DNA of 64,000 nt from Ophiura sarsii (GCA_035610835.1 CM069449.1:40531098-40595097), one strand, 5' to 3'. Counted from the first letter of the stretch, positions 22,901-34,651 are shown. Made by a program: numbers and translations. The notes: generated by a model from the letters alone, not told the origin.

Positions 22901-23021
22901 CGTTTCCCAAACACATCAAGGGTCGTTCTTAAAAAGAGCCAAAACACCTTTTAAGGTGGTTACATTTTATATAACTTGGTGTAGGAAGCCAATGACGTTT
23001 TAAACCGGTATTAAAAACATG

Positions 23022-23267
23022 TTAACAATTTTCACGCGGCTATTAGTTTTACCATATACCAAACAGATTTTTCAGAAACTTTTCGCTTTTTCAAAGTCTA
23101 TCTCAAGGAATACTGAACCAATATTAGGTATGTTTGTACTTCTTTCAATGCATTTCACATGTTGATTTCAAATATGGTTATGAAATTTATCAATTTTGAC
23201 ATTTTTGAAACATTTTGTGAAATTTTGGAATGTCGTCTGTAGCTGCCTGCCGCGTGGAAAGTGTTAA
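23022..23267. mobile_element. TTAA-flanked MITE with CACTTTCCACGCGGC-type ends
   Basis: TTAACAATTTTCACGCGGC at the left and GCCGCGTGGAAAGTGTTAA at the right. TTAA duplications are typical of piggyBac and Kolobok. Family members lie at 28,439 and 29,357; lone ends occur near 23,441 and 28,728. Confidence 0.78.
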
Positions 23268-23524
23268 AAGAGTAAAACATCACATTGTTGGTGTTTTTAA
23301 CTTGGTGTTAGAAGCCATAGAAATGTAAACCCTTATTAAGCGTTAAAATATCAAATCAATCCCGTAACACACGATTGGTCGTTCTTTAATACGTGTACAT
23401 GTAGGAAGCCAATAAAAGTTAAAATTCTTATAATGCATGATAACACTTTCTACGCGGCCTTAATTTACCATAATTATTATCCACAACAGATTTTTCGGAA
23501 ACCTCTCGTAAAAGTGTTCAATGT

Positions 23525-26500
23525 AGAAAAAAATATAAAATAAAGATAGCCCATTAGCAGATAGGGGTAGCTGATATAAGCTAACAGGTTGTGATAGCTG
23601 ATAGCTCAATAGCTAAGTTTTTGAGGGAAAAATATAAAACAAAGATAGCCCATTAGCAGATAGGGGTAGCTAATATAAGCTAACGGGTTGTGATAGCTGA
23701 TAGCTCATTAGCTAAGTTTTCCAGGGAAAAATATAAAATAAAGATAGCCCATTAGCAGATAGGGGTAGCTAATATAAGCTAACGGGTTGTGATAGCTGAT
23801 AGCTCAATAGCTACGTTTTCGAGGGAAAAAATATAAAAACAAAGATAGCCCATTAGCAGATAGGGGTAGCTAATATAAGCTAACGGGTTGTGATAGCTGA
23901 TAGCTCATCAGCTAAGTTTTCTAGGGAAAAAATATAAAATAAAGATAGCCAATTAGCAGATAGGAGTAGCTAATATAAGCTAACGGGTTGTGATAGCTGA
24001 TAGCTCAATAGCTACGTTTTCGAGGTAAAAAATATAAAATAAAGATAGCCCATTAGCAGATACGGGTAGCTAATATAAGCTAACGGGTTGTGATAGCTGA
24101 TAGCTCAATAGCTACGTTTTCGAAGGAAAAAATATAAAATAAAGATAGCCCATTAGCAGATAGGGGTAGCCAATATAAGCTAACAGGTTGTGATAGCTGA
24201 TAGCTCAATAGCTACGTTTTCGAGGGGGAAAATATATAATAAAGATAGCCCATTAGCGGATAGGGGTAGCTAATATAAGGTAACGGGTTGTGATAGCTGA
24301 TAGCTCAATAGCTACGTTTTCAAGGGGGAAAAAAATATAAAATCAAAATAGCCCATTAGCAGATAGGGGTAGCTAATATAAGCTAACGGGTTGTGAAAGC
24401 TGATTGCTCAATAGCTACGTTTTCCAGGGGAAAAAATATAAAATCGAGATAGCCCAATAGCAGATAGGGGTAGCTAATATAAGCTAACGGGTTGTGATAG
24501 CTGATAGCTCAATAGCTACGTTTTCGAGGGGAAAAATATAAAATAAAGATTTCCCATTAGCAAATATGAGTAGCTGAAAAAGCTAACGGGTTGTGATAGC
24601 TGATAGCTCAATAGCTACGATTTCGAGGGAAAAAATATAAAATCAAGATAGCCCAATAGCAGATAGGGGTAGCTAATATAAGCTAACGGGTTGTGATAGC
24701 TGATAGCTCAATAGCTACGTTTTCCAGGGGAAAAAAATATAAAATCAAGATAGCCCATTAGCAGATAGGGGTAGCTAATATAAGCACGGGTTGTAATAGC
24801 TGATAGCTCAATAGCTACGTTTTTCAGGGGAAAAAATAAAATCAAGATAGCCCATTAGCAGATAGGGGTAGCTAATATAAGCTAACGCGTTGTGATAGCT
24901 GATAGCGTAATAGTTACGTTTTCCAGGGGAAAAAATATAAAATCAAGATAGCCCATTAGCAGATAGGGGTAGCTAATATAAGCTAACGGGTTGTGATAGC
25001 TGATAGCTCAATAGCTACGTTTTCCAGGGGGAAAATATAAAATCAAGATAGCCCATTAGCAGATAGGGGTAGCTAATATAAGCTAACGGGTGGTGATAGC
25101 TGATAGCTCAATAGCTACGTTTTCCAGGGGGAAAATATAAAATCTAGATAGCCCATTGTCAGATAGGGGTAGCTAATATAAGCTAACGGGTTGTGATAGC
25201 TGATAGCTCAATAGCTACGATTTCGAGGGAAAAAATATAAAATCAAGATAGCCCAATAGCAGATAGGGGTAGCTAATATAAGCTAACGGGTTGTGATAGC
25301 TGATAGCTCAATAGCTACGTTTTCCAGGGAAAAAATATAAAATCAAGATAGCCCATTAGCAGATAGGGGTAGCTAATATAAGCTAACGGGTTGTAATAGC
25401 TGATAGCTCAATAGCTACGTTTTCCAGGGGAAAAAAAAAATCAAGATAGCCCATTAGCAGATAGGGGTAGCTAATATAAGCTAACGCGTTGTGATAGCTG
25501 ATTGCTTAATAGCTACGTTTTCCAGGGGGAAAAAATATAAAATCAAGATAGCCCATTAGCAGATAGGGGTAGCTTATATAAGCTAACGGGTTGTAATAGC
25601 TGATAGCTCAATAGCTACGTTTTCCAGGGGGAAAAAATAAAATCAAGATAGCCCATTAGCAGATAGGGGTAGCTAATATAAGCTAACGGGTTGTAATAGC
25701 TGATAGCTCAATAGCTACGTTTTCCAGGGAAAAAAAATAAAATCAAGATAGCCCATTAGCAGATAGGGGTAGCTAATATAAGCTAACGCGTTGTGATAGC
25801 TGATAGCTCAATAGCTACGTTTTCCAGGGGGAAAATATAAAATCTAGATGATAGCCCATTAGCAGATAGGGGTAGCTAATATAAGCTAACAGGTTGTAAT
25901 AGCTGATAGATCAATAGCTACGTTTTCCAGGGGAAAAAATAAAATCAAGATAGCCCATTAGCAGATAGGGGTAGCTAATATAAGCACGGGTTGTAATCGC
26001 TGATAGCTCTATAGCTACGTTTTCCAGGGAAAAAAAAATAAAATCAAGATAGCCCATTAGCAGATAGGGGTAGCTAATATAAGCTAACGCGTTGTGATAG
26101 CTGATAGCGTAATAGTTACGTTTTCCAGGGGAAAAAATATAAAATCAAGATAGCCCATTAGCAGATAGGGGTAGCTAATATAAGCTAACGGGTTGTGATA
26201 GCTGATAGCTCAATAGCTACGTTTTCCAGGGGGAAAATATAAAATCTAGATAGCCAATTAGCAGATAGGGGTAGCTAATATAAGCTAACGGGTTGTGATA
26301 GCTGATAGCTCAATAGCTACGTTTTCGAGGGGAAAAATATAAAATAAAGATAGCACATTAGCAAATATGAGTAGCTGATATAAGCTAACGGGTTGTGATA
26401 GCTGATAGCTCAATAGCTACGATTTCGAGGGAAAAAATATAAAATCAAGATAGCCCAATAGCAGATAGGGGTAGCTAATATAAGCTAACGGGTTGTGATA

Positions 26501-27000
26501 GCTGATAGCTCAATAGCTACGTTTTCCAGGGAAAAAATATAAAATCAAGATAGCCCATTAGCAGATAGGGGTAGCTAATATAAGCTAACGGGTTGTGATA
26601 GCTGATAGCACAATAGCTACGTTTTCCAGGGGAAAAAAATATAAAATCAAGATAGCCCATTAGCAGATAGGGGTAGCTAATATAAGCTAAACATTACTTT
26701 TTTTAGGGGTACCCCTTTAGCTGATAGCGATAGCTAATATACGATCCCTATACATATACTGCCCATTAGCAGATAGGGGTAGCTAATATAAGCTAACGGG
26801 TTGTAATAGCTGATAGCTCAATAGCTACGTTTTCCAGGGAAAAAAATATAAAATCAAGATAGCCCATTAGCAGATAGGGGTAGCTAATATAAGCTAACGG
26901 GTTGTGATAGCTGATAGCACAATAGCTACGTTTTCCAGGGAAAAAAAATATAAAATCAAGATAGCCCATTAGCAGATAGGGGTAGCTAATATAAGCTAAA
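23525..27000. repeat. 100-bp satellite, 35 units
   Basis: The unit is about 100 bp, containing AGATAGCCCATTAGCAGATA, GGGGTAGCTAATATAAGCTA, ACGGGTTGTGATAGCTGATA and GCTCAATAGCTACGTTTTCC. There are 32 units without a break to 26,693, then a boundary sequence, then about three more. Shared rare variants recur about 600, 1,200 and 1,800 bp apart, showing higher-order duplication. It is a tandem satellite, not CRISPR: no unique spacers. No coding role. Confidence 0.95.
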
Positions 27001-27063
27001 CATTACTTTTTTTAGGGGTACCCCTTTAGCTGATAGCGATAGCTAATATACGATCCCTATACA
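26630..27063. repeat. duplicated satellite terminus
   Basis: The last satellite unit plus ACATTACTTTTTTTAGGGGT and ACGATCCCTATACATATA occurs at about 26,630-26,757 and again at about 26,936-27,063. The array edge was duplicated with the flanking non-satellite sequence. Confidence 0.85.
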
Positions 27064-27205
27064 TATACATGTATAATAGTAACAAAAATCTCGTTACATT
27101 TAGCAAAAAAGGGCTACTGTTAGAATATATAATATACACAAAAAAAGCTCCTAATAGCCAAGGCCCTTAAAAAACCCTGTAATACCGCACCTAACTCGTT
27201 GGGTC

Positions 27206-27965
27206 GTACACTTAGTGAGCGGGATATTTGATTCCGAACATAAAGTGCATTACATTAAACTGCTTGGAATTTTACCAAGCCTTAGGGGAGACCCGTAAAC
27301 TAATCGGATACGGTATGCTAAGTAGATATATGATTCACATATCGACATGGCTTATGCGACAGGGAAGAGATTTTGAAGTCCACTTTTAAAATGCTTCTTG
27401 ATTCAACTAGTAAGATTTCGACTGACTAGCAAATCGTCTTTCTTCTCAAACCTCAAACAGTTTCCTTTCAAGTCAAATATTGATTATCAAGTGTTACTTA
27501 AATTATAAGACTACAATAGGAGGGTACTCAGCGCGTGACGATGGCGATATTAAATCGTCTCGAAGTTTATCCGCATTATTTATTAAAGGGGCGATCGTAA
27601 TTGGTGTTTACTGATCGCTATATTGACTGAAACGCTTACTTGTACAAGCTAATTAATTAATTAATCACCATTATGGATATTATCACCATAACTGAATTAT
27701 ACATCAAAAAATACCTCAAAATAAGTCCAAACATGAAAGGTATTTTTTGTTATGTATTACTTAGGTCAACCGTTTTAAGGTCTTATAACTCCCATGTCGC
27801 TTTAGATGGCCGTCACAAATAAATCATAGATACTATTTTAAAGTGAATCTATTGTATGCTATATGTAATTACTATAATAACTCTTTATTCTTTCATCTTT
27901 TAAATCTTATGTATATAGTATGAACGCACTGTTGGGTAGACGGGTGCAGCTGTTGTGAAAGTGTA
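27206..27965. other. no gene seen
   Basis: Anonymous, without recognisable frames or strong repeats. Confidence 0.45.
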
Positions 27966-27969
27966 TCTT

Positions 27970-28027
27970 CAAATAAATAAATAAATAAGTCTTTATTTAT
28001 TCATAAATAAATAAATAAGTCTATATA

Positions 28028-28063
<36 letters not shown>

Positions 28064-28068
28064 ATATC
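27970..28068. repeat. (TAAA)n microsatellite
   Basis: AAATAAATAAAT runs broken by TAAGTCTTTATTTATTC, which makes part of it self-complementary. Confidence 0.9.
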
Positions 28069-28438
28069 TATTTAAACCACCCCTTTATGCGCAAGATCCA
28101 GCAAATGGAGGATAAAACACAACATTTTGTGTCAATATGTTTATTGGAAAAGGTGTGTATATCGTGCAGCGAGTGAGTTAAAAAAGAATAAAAAGGCAAT
28201 ACAGACGGTAATTAATTTTCATGCTAAAATAGACTTTTAAAAATAACAAAAGCATACAGGAATACCGATACAACAAGGCTTTTGAATGCACATGCATATG
28301 AAACTGCATATTTATTTACAGTAGGCTTATTCAGACCATGTTCAGACTCGTTATATTGGCCTACGTGTAGGCTACTTGTAACACCGTAACGCATTTTTAT
28401 CAGGAATCTTAGAAAAAGTGTGCCTATACCTTCAGTTT

Positions 28439-28675
28439 TTAACATTTCCACGCGCCAGACGTCTGCAGATAAGAGGGCATTCTAAAATTGTACAAAATGT
28501 TTCAATAATGTCAAAATGATTTAATTTGAAGTTTTATCACCATATTTGGAATCGCTATGAGAAATGCCTTCAAATTGGCCGAGTATTTCTTGAGATAAGT
28601 CTTCGAAAATTGGAGGGAAAGATCTAAAAAACAGTTTTGTACACGGTAGGCCTATAGCCGCGTGGAAAGTGTTAA
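28439..28675. mobile_element. TTAA-flanked MITE, second member
   Basis: TTAACATTTCCACGCGCC at the left, GCCGCGTGGAAAGTGTTAA at the right, 237 bp. Shares ATTGTACAAAATGTTTCA and GTCTGCAGA with the member at 29,357. Confidence 0.82.
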
Positions 28676-28932
28676 TAATAAAGATACAAGGCATTTATTT
28701 AGCGCCTACTCAAAAATGCCAATGCGCTTAACACTTTCCACGCGGCGGTACAAAGCTTGACCATGGCCTATCGGTCTCATATACATATGAAGGAGATAGC
28801 ATGTGCAATAAGGAATTCTGCAGAAAAGTGTTCTAAAGCAGAGCGGTTCGCGACAGACACGAACAAACTGATCCACTCGGAGTTGAGATGAATGAAAGTA
28901 ATTCTTTCCTGACATTTACGTTATATCAAGAT

Positions 28933-29360
28933 GACCCGGGCTCAAAGACGATGATGTTTATACAATTTTTGTTTTGGTTTAATACATTGTAAATATGTTT
29001 TTAATACTATCTCCAAATGTGAAGACCAGGGGCGGATACAGGATGGTCGCACCCCGGGGTGCTGTGAAAAGACGATCCCAAAAAAATGAAATTGATCAGG
29101 TACCATCCAAGCGGTGCGCAGCACCGCCCTCCGAGCTATGCTCTCTTACCTTTCCTTTTTTGTCTCCTTTCCTTTCCCCCTTTCCTTTTTCTTTCTCCCC
29201 CTTTTTTCTTTTTTTTCTTCTTCATACCCCGGGGTGCTGCAGCCACCGCAGCACCCCCCTGGATCCGCCCCTGGTGAAGACAATTGGTTAAATATTACGG
29301 CTTCTGTGGCGATATTTATCATGCATTATTTCAGACTTTTTAAATGCTTTGCTTGTTTAA
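28933..29360. repeat. anonymous interspersed repeat, copy A, split by a hAT MITE
   Basis: CTCAAAGACGATGATGTTTA onward matches copy B at 29,847-30,030. Copy A is interrupted at 29,027-29,273 by the hAT MITE; copy B is the empty site. Confidence 0.8.
29027..29273. mobile_element. 247-bp hAT-type MITE with perfect 8-bp target duplication
   Basis: Ends CAGGGGCGGATACAGG and CCTGGATCCGCCCCTG form TIRs, followed inside by CCCCGGGGTGCTG on both sides. GTGAAGAC flanks both ends (29,019-29,026 and 29,274-29,281). TIR style and 8-bp duplication are hAT hallmarks. The inside is pyrimidine-rich, which creates spurious Ser/Phe/Pro frames. Confidence 0.93.
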
Positions 29361-29582
29361 CATTTTCCACGCGGCAGGTGTCTGCAGACGACAATAAAAA
29401 ATTGTACAAAATGTTTCAAACATGTCAAAATTATTGAATTTCATTGTCAATATAAGAAATCACCATGTGAAATGCATTCAAATAATACAAACGTGCCTAG
29501 TATTTGTTAAGTTATCCATGAGATATACATACCATCAGTTGTAAAACCGCTAACAGTGACTAGCCGCGTGGAAAGCGTTTTA
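29357..29582. mobile_element. TTAA-type MITE, third member
   Basis: TTAACATTTTCCACGCGGC at the left; GCCGCGTGGAAAGCGTTTTA at the right, where TTAA has mutated. The inside resembles the member at 28,439. Confidence 0.78.
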
Positions 29583-29846
29583 GGATTAGAATAATGTGTA
29601 TTGAGCGCGCTACATTGTGTTAGAATTTCTTGTCACGATTTTTTTAAATTTAAGTTAGATTCGAGCATTAACCAAACTCTGAAGTTTAACATTAGGTCAA
29701 ATTAATATGACTAACACTCCATGGACGCCATCCATAATATTGCATTTTATAAATAATTCTATTTCTAGGCGTTTAAAGCTGTTAAACTTCCCGAAAATGA
29801 CTATTGTTTTAGTAAAAAAGTACTGGTTTGAACTTTCACTTCTAAT

Positions 29847-30030
29847 TTCTCAAAGACGATGATGTTTATACAATTTCTGTTTTTGTTTTCCACATTATAA
29901 ATATGTATTTAATACTATCTGCTATTAAATGGGAAGAAAATTGGTTTGATATTATGCCTCCTGTGATGAGATTTGTCATGAAACATTTCGGAGTTTTTAA
30001 ACGGTTTTTGTTCTTATAGAATGACGTGTA
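29847..30030. repeat. anonymous interspersed repeat, copy B (uninterrupted)
   Basis: Aligns with copy A through CTCAAAGACGATGATGTTTA, the empty hAT site, and on into GTCATG..CATTTCGGAG. Confidence 0.75.
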
Positions 30031-31250
30031 TGCATTTGTGATAATTATGGTGTTTGACTGTAACATGGTAATGCTTTATGTTGTTGTGAAAACAAATGCT
30101 CAATATCATGAATATGGAGCGCTTAAATTAAATAAAAACAAAACAAAACAGGAGAGTTATACATAAGTTCACATTTGAATAGCTAACAGAAACACTTCAG
30201 GGATACCATTCATAGAATTACAATTTAAAAATAATTCTGTGTGTAGACGTGTAATGATCTGACTTGAATAAATAAAGCTTGAGACGAATGATACATCATA
30301 TTCATTTTCCTTACGGCATTTCCTATCCAAAGTATGGGAGTTTTTTCCCCTCAGCAGTGTAGACCATAGTACGTTTATACACATGATACGAGTGCTTTTA
30401 GATGTTTAGATTCATATTATATGAAGTGTGGGTTAAATCTAACATATTTATGGTGTACCATGTATACACGCGATATTTACGTATTTAGACTTGTGTTGGG
30501 GTACTTTTTAATGTACAAAAAGATTATGACAAATAAAATTCACATAAATAACTTTATGTTAGTTAATTACTTTATACAAGAGTTTATACATTAGTCAAAT
30601 ATCGACCGGTACCCACTTGTTTAGGGTGAACTCTATCAATAGTGTCACTCAACGCGTTATAGATTTACAACCACTCGATAACAATAGAGGTAATTTGTTC
30701 GTCGGGCGTTTCAAGGGCCAATTATGTCATCACGTAGGAACTTGTTCAATTTAACCTAGACGATATGATACGGTCTTACACCTGTAAACGGCTTTTGAGT
30801 CAGGGCATAAGGTCAGAAGTCACAAACTGGTCCAAAAAAATGTTTCACTTCTAATAATGTTGAGAACTGCACCAATTCTGATTAAACGGGACAAAACTTA
30901 AGTTTTACATACTTAATGACCCACAAACTATATTGTTGGAAAGCTTATGATTCAAGGTTTTTCATTTTTGCAAAAAAGAATCAAATTATACAGGGTGTGT
31001 AACATTTTTACAGGGTAGAACATAAAAAAGTTGATCCTCACAAAATATTTTGAATAGTTTGTACAATTAGGGTTTAGCTGAAGATAGTCACCAAAATCAG
31101 AACAACCGCAGAAGGTGCTACCAAAATTTGCTAAGAATCACCTGCCCAAAATGTACACAGGAAATTTAAAAGTACAGGGTGTCTAAAATTATGATGAAAT
31201 AATGCATAAAATGAAGGTTTGTATATAATATTCTATGAAATTTAGTTAAA
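30031..31250. other. no gene seen
   Basis: Anonymous AT-rich DNA. TACAGGGTGT occurs at 30,990 and 31,174 and may be worn mariner-type ends. Confidence 0.45.
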
Positions 31251-31530
31251 TATTGCATATAAGGAAAACTGATAAAGGGTCTATCATGATAAGATTTAAC
31301 ATTCGAGGCATCACTGTGGCTTGACTTGTAACAACGAACATTTGACTGAATAGCAGTATTCCAGTATGCTAAAGGCGTGTCAATACATTCGAGTTGATAT
31401 CATACTATTTGCAAGCTACAAAGGTTAATATTGCCTACAATCTGATTTATACATGATAGTATATCATTATATTTAGAAATCATCCATTGTTTTCTATTTT
31501 CAGTATTTAAATCGAGTGGTTATACCTAAT

Positions 31531-31572
31531 TCAATTCAATTCAATTCAATTTCAATTCAATTCAATTCAATT
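31531..31572. repeat. (TTCAA)n retrotransposon tail
   Basis: About eight pentamer repeats mark the 3' end of the minus-strand element. Confidence 0.92.
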
Positions 31573-31799
31573 TATTATAAAATAACATCGTGGCCAAAGG
31601 CCAAATTGCGCATTTTTTACAATATAAAAACATATAATATTATCATCAAAAATACATATAAATACATGATAAAACAGCGATAACATATAAAATACATAAT
31701 TATGATTGCAAATCCCCACACAAAAATTATTTAAGAATCCAAACACACACATTTACAAGCAAATGAAACAAACATCCTCACCCCACAAGTGTACACTCA

Positions 31800-31923
31800 C
31801 CCCTCCACACATAAACCCCCTATACCACACACCCCGACAACACATTTATCCACTAAGCATGCACTCATACACAAACTCACAAGCCCACCTCCCAAACAAC
31901 ATTGCACATGAAAAGTACTAATA

Positions 31924-31957
<34 letters not shown>

Positions 31958-32218
31958 GACCTAAAAAATTGCACATTATCACATAATCACAACATGTAAA
32001 TGTTAACAGTACATCAAATCTCAATACATGTAACTGGGCAGTAAAAATGAATTGTACAAAAATTGACCAAAAAAAAGAAAAAAAGAGGCACACATAAACC
32101 CCCTTTACCACACAATTTGACACCACATGTATCCACTAAGCATGCACTCATACACAAACTCACAAGCCCACCTTCCAAACAACATTGCACATGAAAAGAA
32201 CTAATAGCCACCCCCGCC

Positions 32219-32258
<40 letters not shown>

Positions 32259-32370
32259 ATGATATTGACCTAATATTGCACATTATCAAATAATCACAAA
32301 ATGTAAATGTAAACAGTACATAAAATCACAATACATGTATACTGGGCAGTCACCTAAAATGAATTGTTCA
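31800..32370 (-). repeat. 283-bp tandem duplication in the 3' UTR
   Basis: CACTAAGCATGCACTCATAC occurs at about 31,851 and 32,134; flanking phrases keep the same 283-bp offset. Each unit has a C run on the plus strand (31,927-31,953 and 32,220-32,255). Confidence 0.9.
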
Positions 32371-34651
32371 AAAGATTGACAAAATAAGGCACAGGGCTGT
32401 TCTGAAAGCGGGATGTTCTAAATGATAATTGTGAAACTGAATCTGCATTACGTAGTCTTCTGCCATGAACTTCAAATCTGGTGTTGGGAAGGATATGTTT
32501 TGTTCTGATATTGTCGGCCAGGCCTGATACAAATTTAAGACACTGTTTTGTTCTTCTACAAGCAAGGGATTCAAGTTGACAAGCAGACAAAGCATCATCA
32601 TAAGATGAGTAATCACGGCCAAGGATGGTTTTACATGCCCTTTTCTGAATTCTTTCAATTTCACACCTTTGTTTTGCTGTAATACTAGAGTGCCAAATAG
32701 GGGCAGCATATTCAAGTACCGGTCTGAGATAACTTTTGTAGACAACATTTAATTCGCTCTTATCAAAACCAAACTTTTTCAGTGAACGAAGCATAAACAG
32801 GCGCTGGTTAGCTTTCACAAGCATGTTGCTAACTTGTGTGTCCCATTTTAAATCATTCTGAAGCCAAAGGCCAAGCACTTTTGCATTATCAACAAAAGGG
32901 AGTGACTCACTGCCAATTTTCAGCTCAGAAGTAGGCTTAGATTTGCCAAAATTAATTTGCAGTGCCTGACACTTGGTGGGATTAAGTTTCAAACAGTTTG
33001 TTTCAGACCAGTCCTTGAAATTATTCAAGTCATTTTGAAGGTTACCATTGACTTTCACATTGTGATTTTCAGCAAATGTTAAGTCGTCAACATATTTCCA
33101 ATACTCTGTACTTGCATCAGAAGCTGCATCATTAATTAAAATTTGAAAACCAAGGGGCCCAAGTTTAGTGCCTTGGGGAACGCCCCCATTGATATAAACA
33201 TAATCTGAAAGTGTGTCATTGTATTTTACACATTGTTGTCTATTGTTCAAAAAATCACAAATCCAAGGAACTATGGTTCTACGCACGCCAATACCGATGA
33301 TCTTTTCAATAAGCAAGGTATGACTAATAAGATCGAAAGCTTTTGAAAAGTCAGTTAGGACCACTGTGCCCACATTGTGAATTTTATCAGCACCCTGATG
33401 CAAATAATGAACAAGATTAAGTAAATAGTGGTTTGTGGACACCCCAGACACATTGCCAAATTGTCTCACATCTATCAAGCTCTCAATATCTTCCAAAATC
33501 CATTTACATATAAAACCTTCAGCAACTTTGGAGAAGATGGATGTTAAAGACACAGGCCTAAGTTTACCAATGTTTGCGGGGCTTGTTTTTGGTATTGGTA
33601 CAACAATAGCCTTTTTCCACTGATGGGGCACAACACCTTCACTAAAAGAACTGTTTAAAATATCTGTGAGTGGGATGCTCAGCTCATATGCAAATTCTTT
33701 AACCAGCTGTGGCTTTATGCCATCTGGGCCACTAGCTTTTGAAGGATTGATCTTTTTGAGTTCAGAGTAGACCTGCCAAGAATATAAATGAGGTGCAGCT
33801 GCTGCCGGCAAAAATGCAGGGAGCTTCTTTCTGTCCAAAGGTTCAATGTGTGCAGAGACCTCTGCAAACATGGCATTAATAGCATTGGCCTTGCCTGTGC
33901 AATCACCCTCATTAATTCCTGGGACATCTAATCTGAGTTCAGACTTCTTTTTATTTGTCACAACTCTTATCTGCTGGTGCCACTTACGGGGGTCGGTTTG
34001 TTGCAGAACTCTTATTCTATCAGCATGATAATATTTTTTGGCTTTCTCAATTTCCCTTTTGACAACATTACGTAACCTACGCCATACTTGTTGATCAGAT
34101 TCAAATGCTCTTTGTCGAGCAGCAATTAAGTTCTTAATATGAGATGTTAACCAAGGTTTGTCATTACAATGCACTTTTTTCACTTTTATGGGGAAACAAG
34201 CATTGGTGGCAGAATCGAGCATTTCATAGAAAACATCAATTTTATTCTGTGTTCCTTGACAAAGTAAAATGTCATGCCAGTCTTGGTCTTGTATCCATCT
34301 ACCAAACATTTCAATACCTGAATCAATGATGGGGCGACCAGCATGATATTGAATAGAGTTCTTACGATTTACATTGACTTTGGGTCTCCACAAGATGCAA
34401 ATGTGGTCACTGAACCCAAGCGGTGAAAAAGGTTTTGGTTTCCCATAATGATCCTTAACTTTACTGTTCGTAATGATGAGATCTAGAGTTGCGTTTTTAC
34501 GTGTATAGAAATCGATAAGCTGAAATAAGTCGTTACCACGAATAATAGGTTGAATTTTCATGCGATTAAAGTCACCCATAATAACAATACCAATTTCGGG
34601 GTATTTTGCACGCAAAAAATCCACACTCTGGAGCAGATGGTCAGTTAACAA
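32354..34651 (-). CDS. CR1/L2-like ORF2 protein: endonuclease end plus reverse transcriptase, uninterrupted
   Basis: 765 residues without a stop, the only long intact frame in the window. It nicks target DNA and reverse-transcribes the element's RNA at the nick. Seen: the end of an APE-type endonuclease (GDFN at 26-29, GFSDH at 79-83), then the RT: SKASGPDGI (304-312), KLRPVSLT (363-370), DFSKAFD (434-440), GGVPQGTKLGPLGF (489-502), the active site YVDD (520-523), VLGLWLQNDLKWD, and the C-terminal PYFVNLLN. The first codon is TTG and the frame runs back only to the insertion junction, so there is no native start: the N-terminal endonuclease half is lost by 5' truncation. An intact RT in a dead-on-arrival copy suggests a young insertion. 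CR1 versus L2 clade is not resolved by eye. Confidence 0.92.
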   Translation of the reverse strand: MLTDHLLQSVDFLRAKYPEIGIVIMGDFNRMKIQPIIRGNDLFQLIDFYTRKNATLDLIITNSKVKDHYGKPKPFSPLGFSDHICILWRPKVNVNRKNSIQYHAGRPIIDSGIEMFGRWIQDQDWHDILLCQGTQNKIDVFYEMLDSATNACFPIKVKKVHCNDKPWLTSHIKNLIAARQRAFESDQQVWRRLRNVVKREIEKAKKYYHADRIRVLQQTDPRKWHQQIRVVTNKKKSELRLDVPGINEGDCTGKANAINAMFAEVSAHIEPLDRKKLPAFLPAAAAPHLYSWQVYSELKKINPSKASGPDGIKPQLVKEFAYELSIPLTDILNSSFSEGVVPHQWKKAIVVPIPKTSPANIGKLRPVSLTSIFSKVAEGFICKWILEDIESLIDVRQFGNVSGVSTNHYLLNLVHYLHQGADKIHNVGTVVLTDFSKAFDLISHTLLIEKIIGIGVRRTIVPWICDFLNNRQQCVKYNDTLSDYVYINGGVPQGTKLGPLGFQILINDAASDASTEYWKYVDDLTFAENHNVKVNGNLQNDLNNFKDWSETNCLKLNPTKCQALQINFGKSKPTSELKIGSESLPFVDNAKVLGLWLQNDLKWDTQVSNMLVKANQRLFMLRSLKKFGFDKSELNVVYKSYLRPVLEYAAPIWHSSITAKQRCEIERIQKRACKTILGRDYSSYDDALSACQLESLACRRTKQCLKFVSGLADNIRTKHILPNTRFEVHGRRLRNADSVSQLSFRTSRFQNSPVPYFVNLLNNSF

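Larger units (their letters stand above)
20762..27196. mobile_element. 6.4-kb satellite-filled block with TIRs and 9-bp direct repeats
   Basis: The ends share AGGTGCG(A/G)TATTACA (20,767-20,781; complement at 27,178-27,192), 14 of 15 matching. CGTTGGGTC lies just outside both ends (20,753-20,761 and 27,197-27,205). Between them almost everything is AGCT-rich repeat, the 100-bp satellite or nested MITEs. A 9-bp duplication is the size made by Mutator-like elements (8-9 bp also by Merlin), but no transposase is present. One non-autonomous element that swelled by satellite growth is the simplest reading; chance flank identity is not excluded. Confidence 0.5.

Noticed and set aside
23525..27000. 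Regular 100-bp repeats considered as a CRISPR array
   Set aside because: The whole unit repeats with no unique spacers, in eukaryotic DNA; it is a satellite.
29086..29291. Ser/Phe/Pro-rich frames around 29.1-29.3 kb
   Set aside because: They lie wholly within the hAT MITE's pyrimidine-rich interior.
32014..32289. Gly-rich minus-strand frame
   Set aside because: It reads through the C tract of the retroelement 3' UTR.
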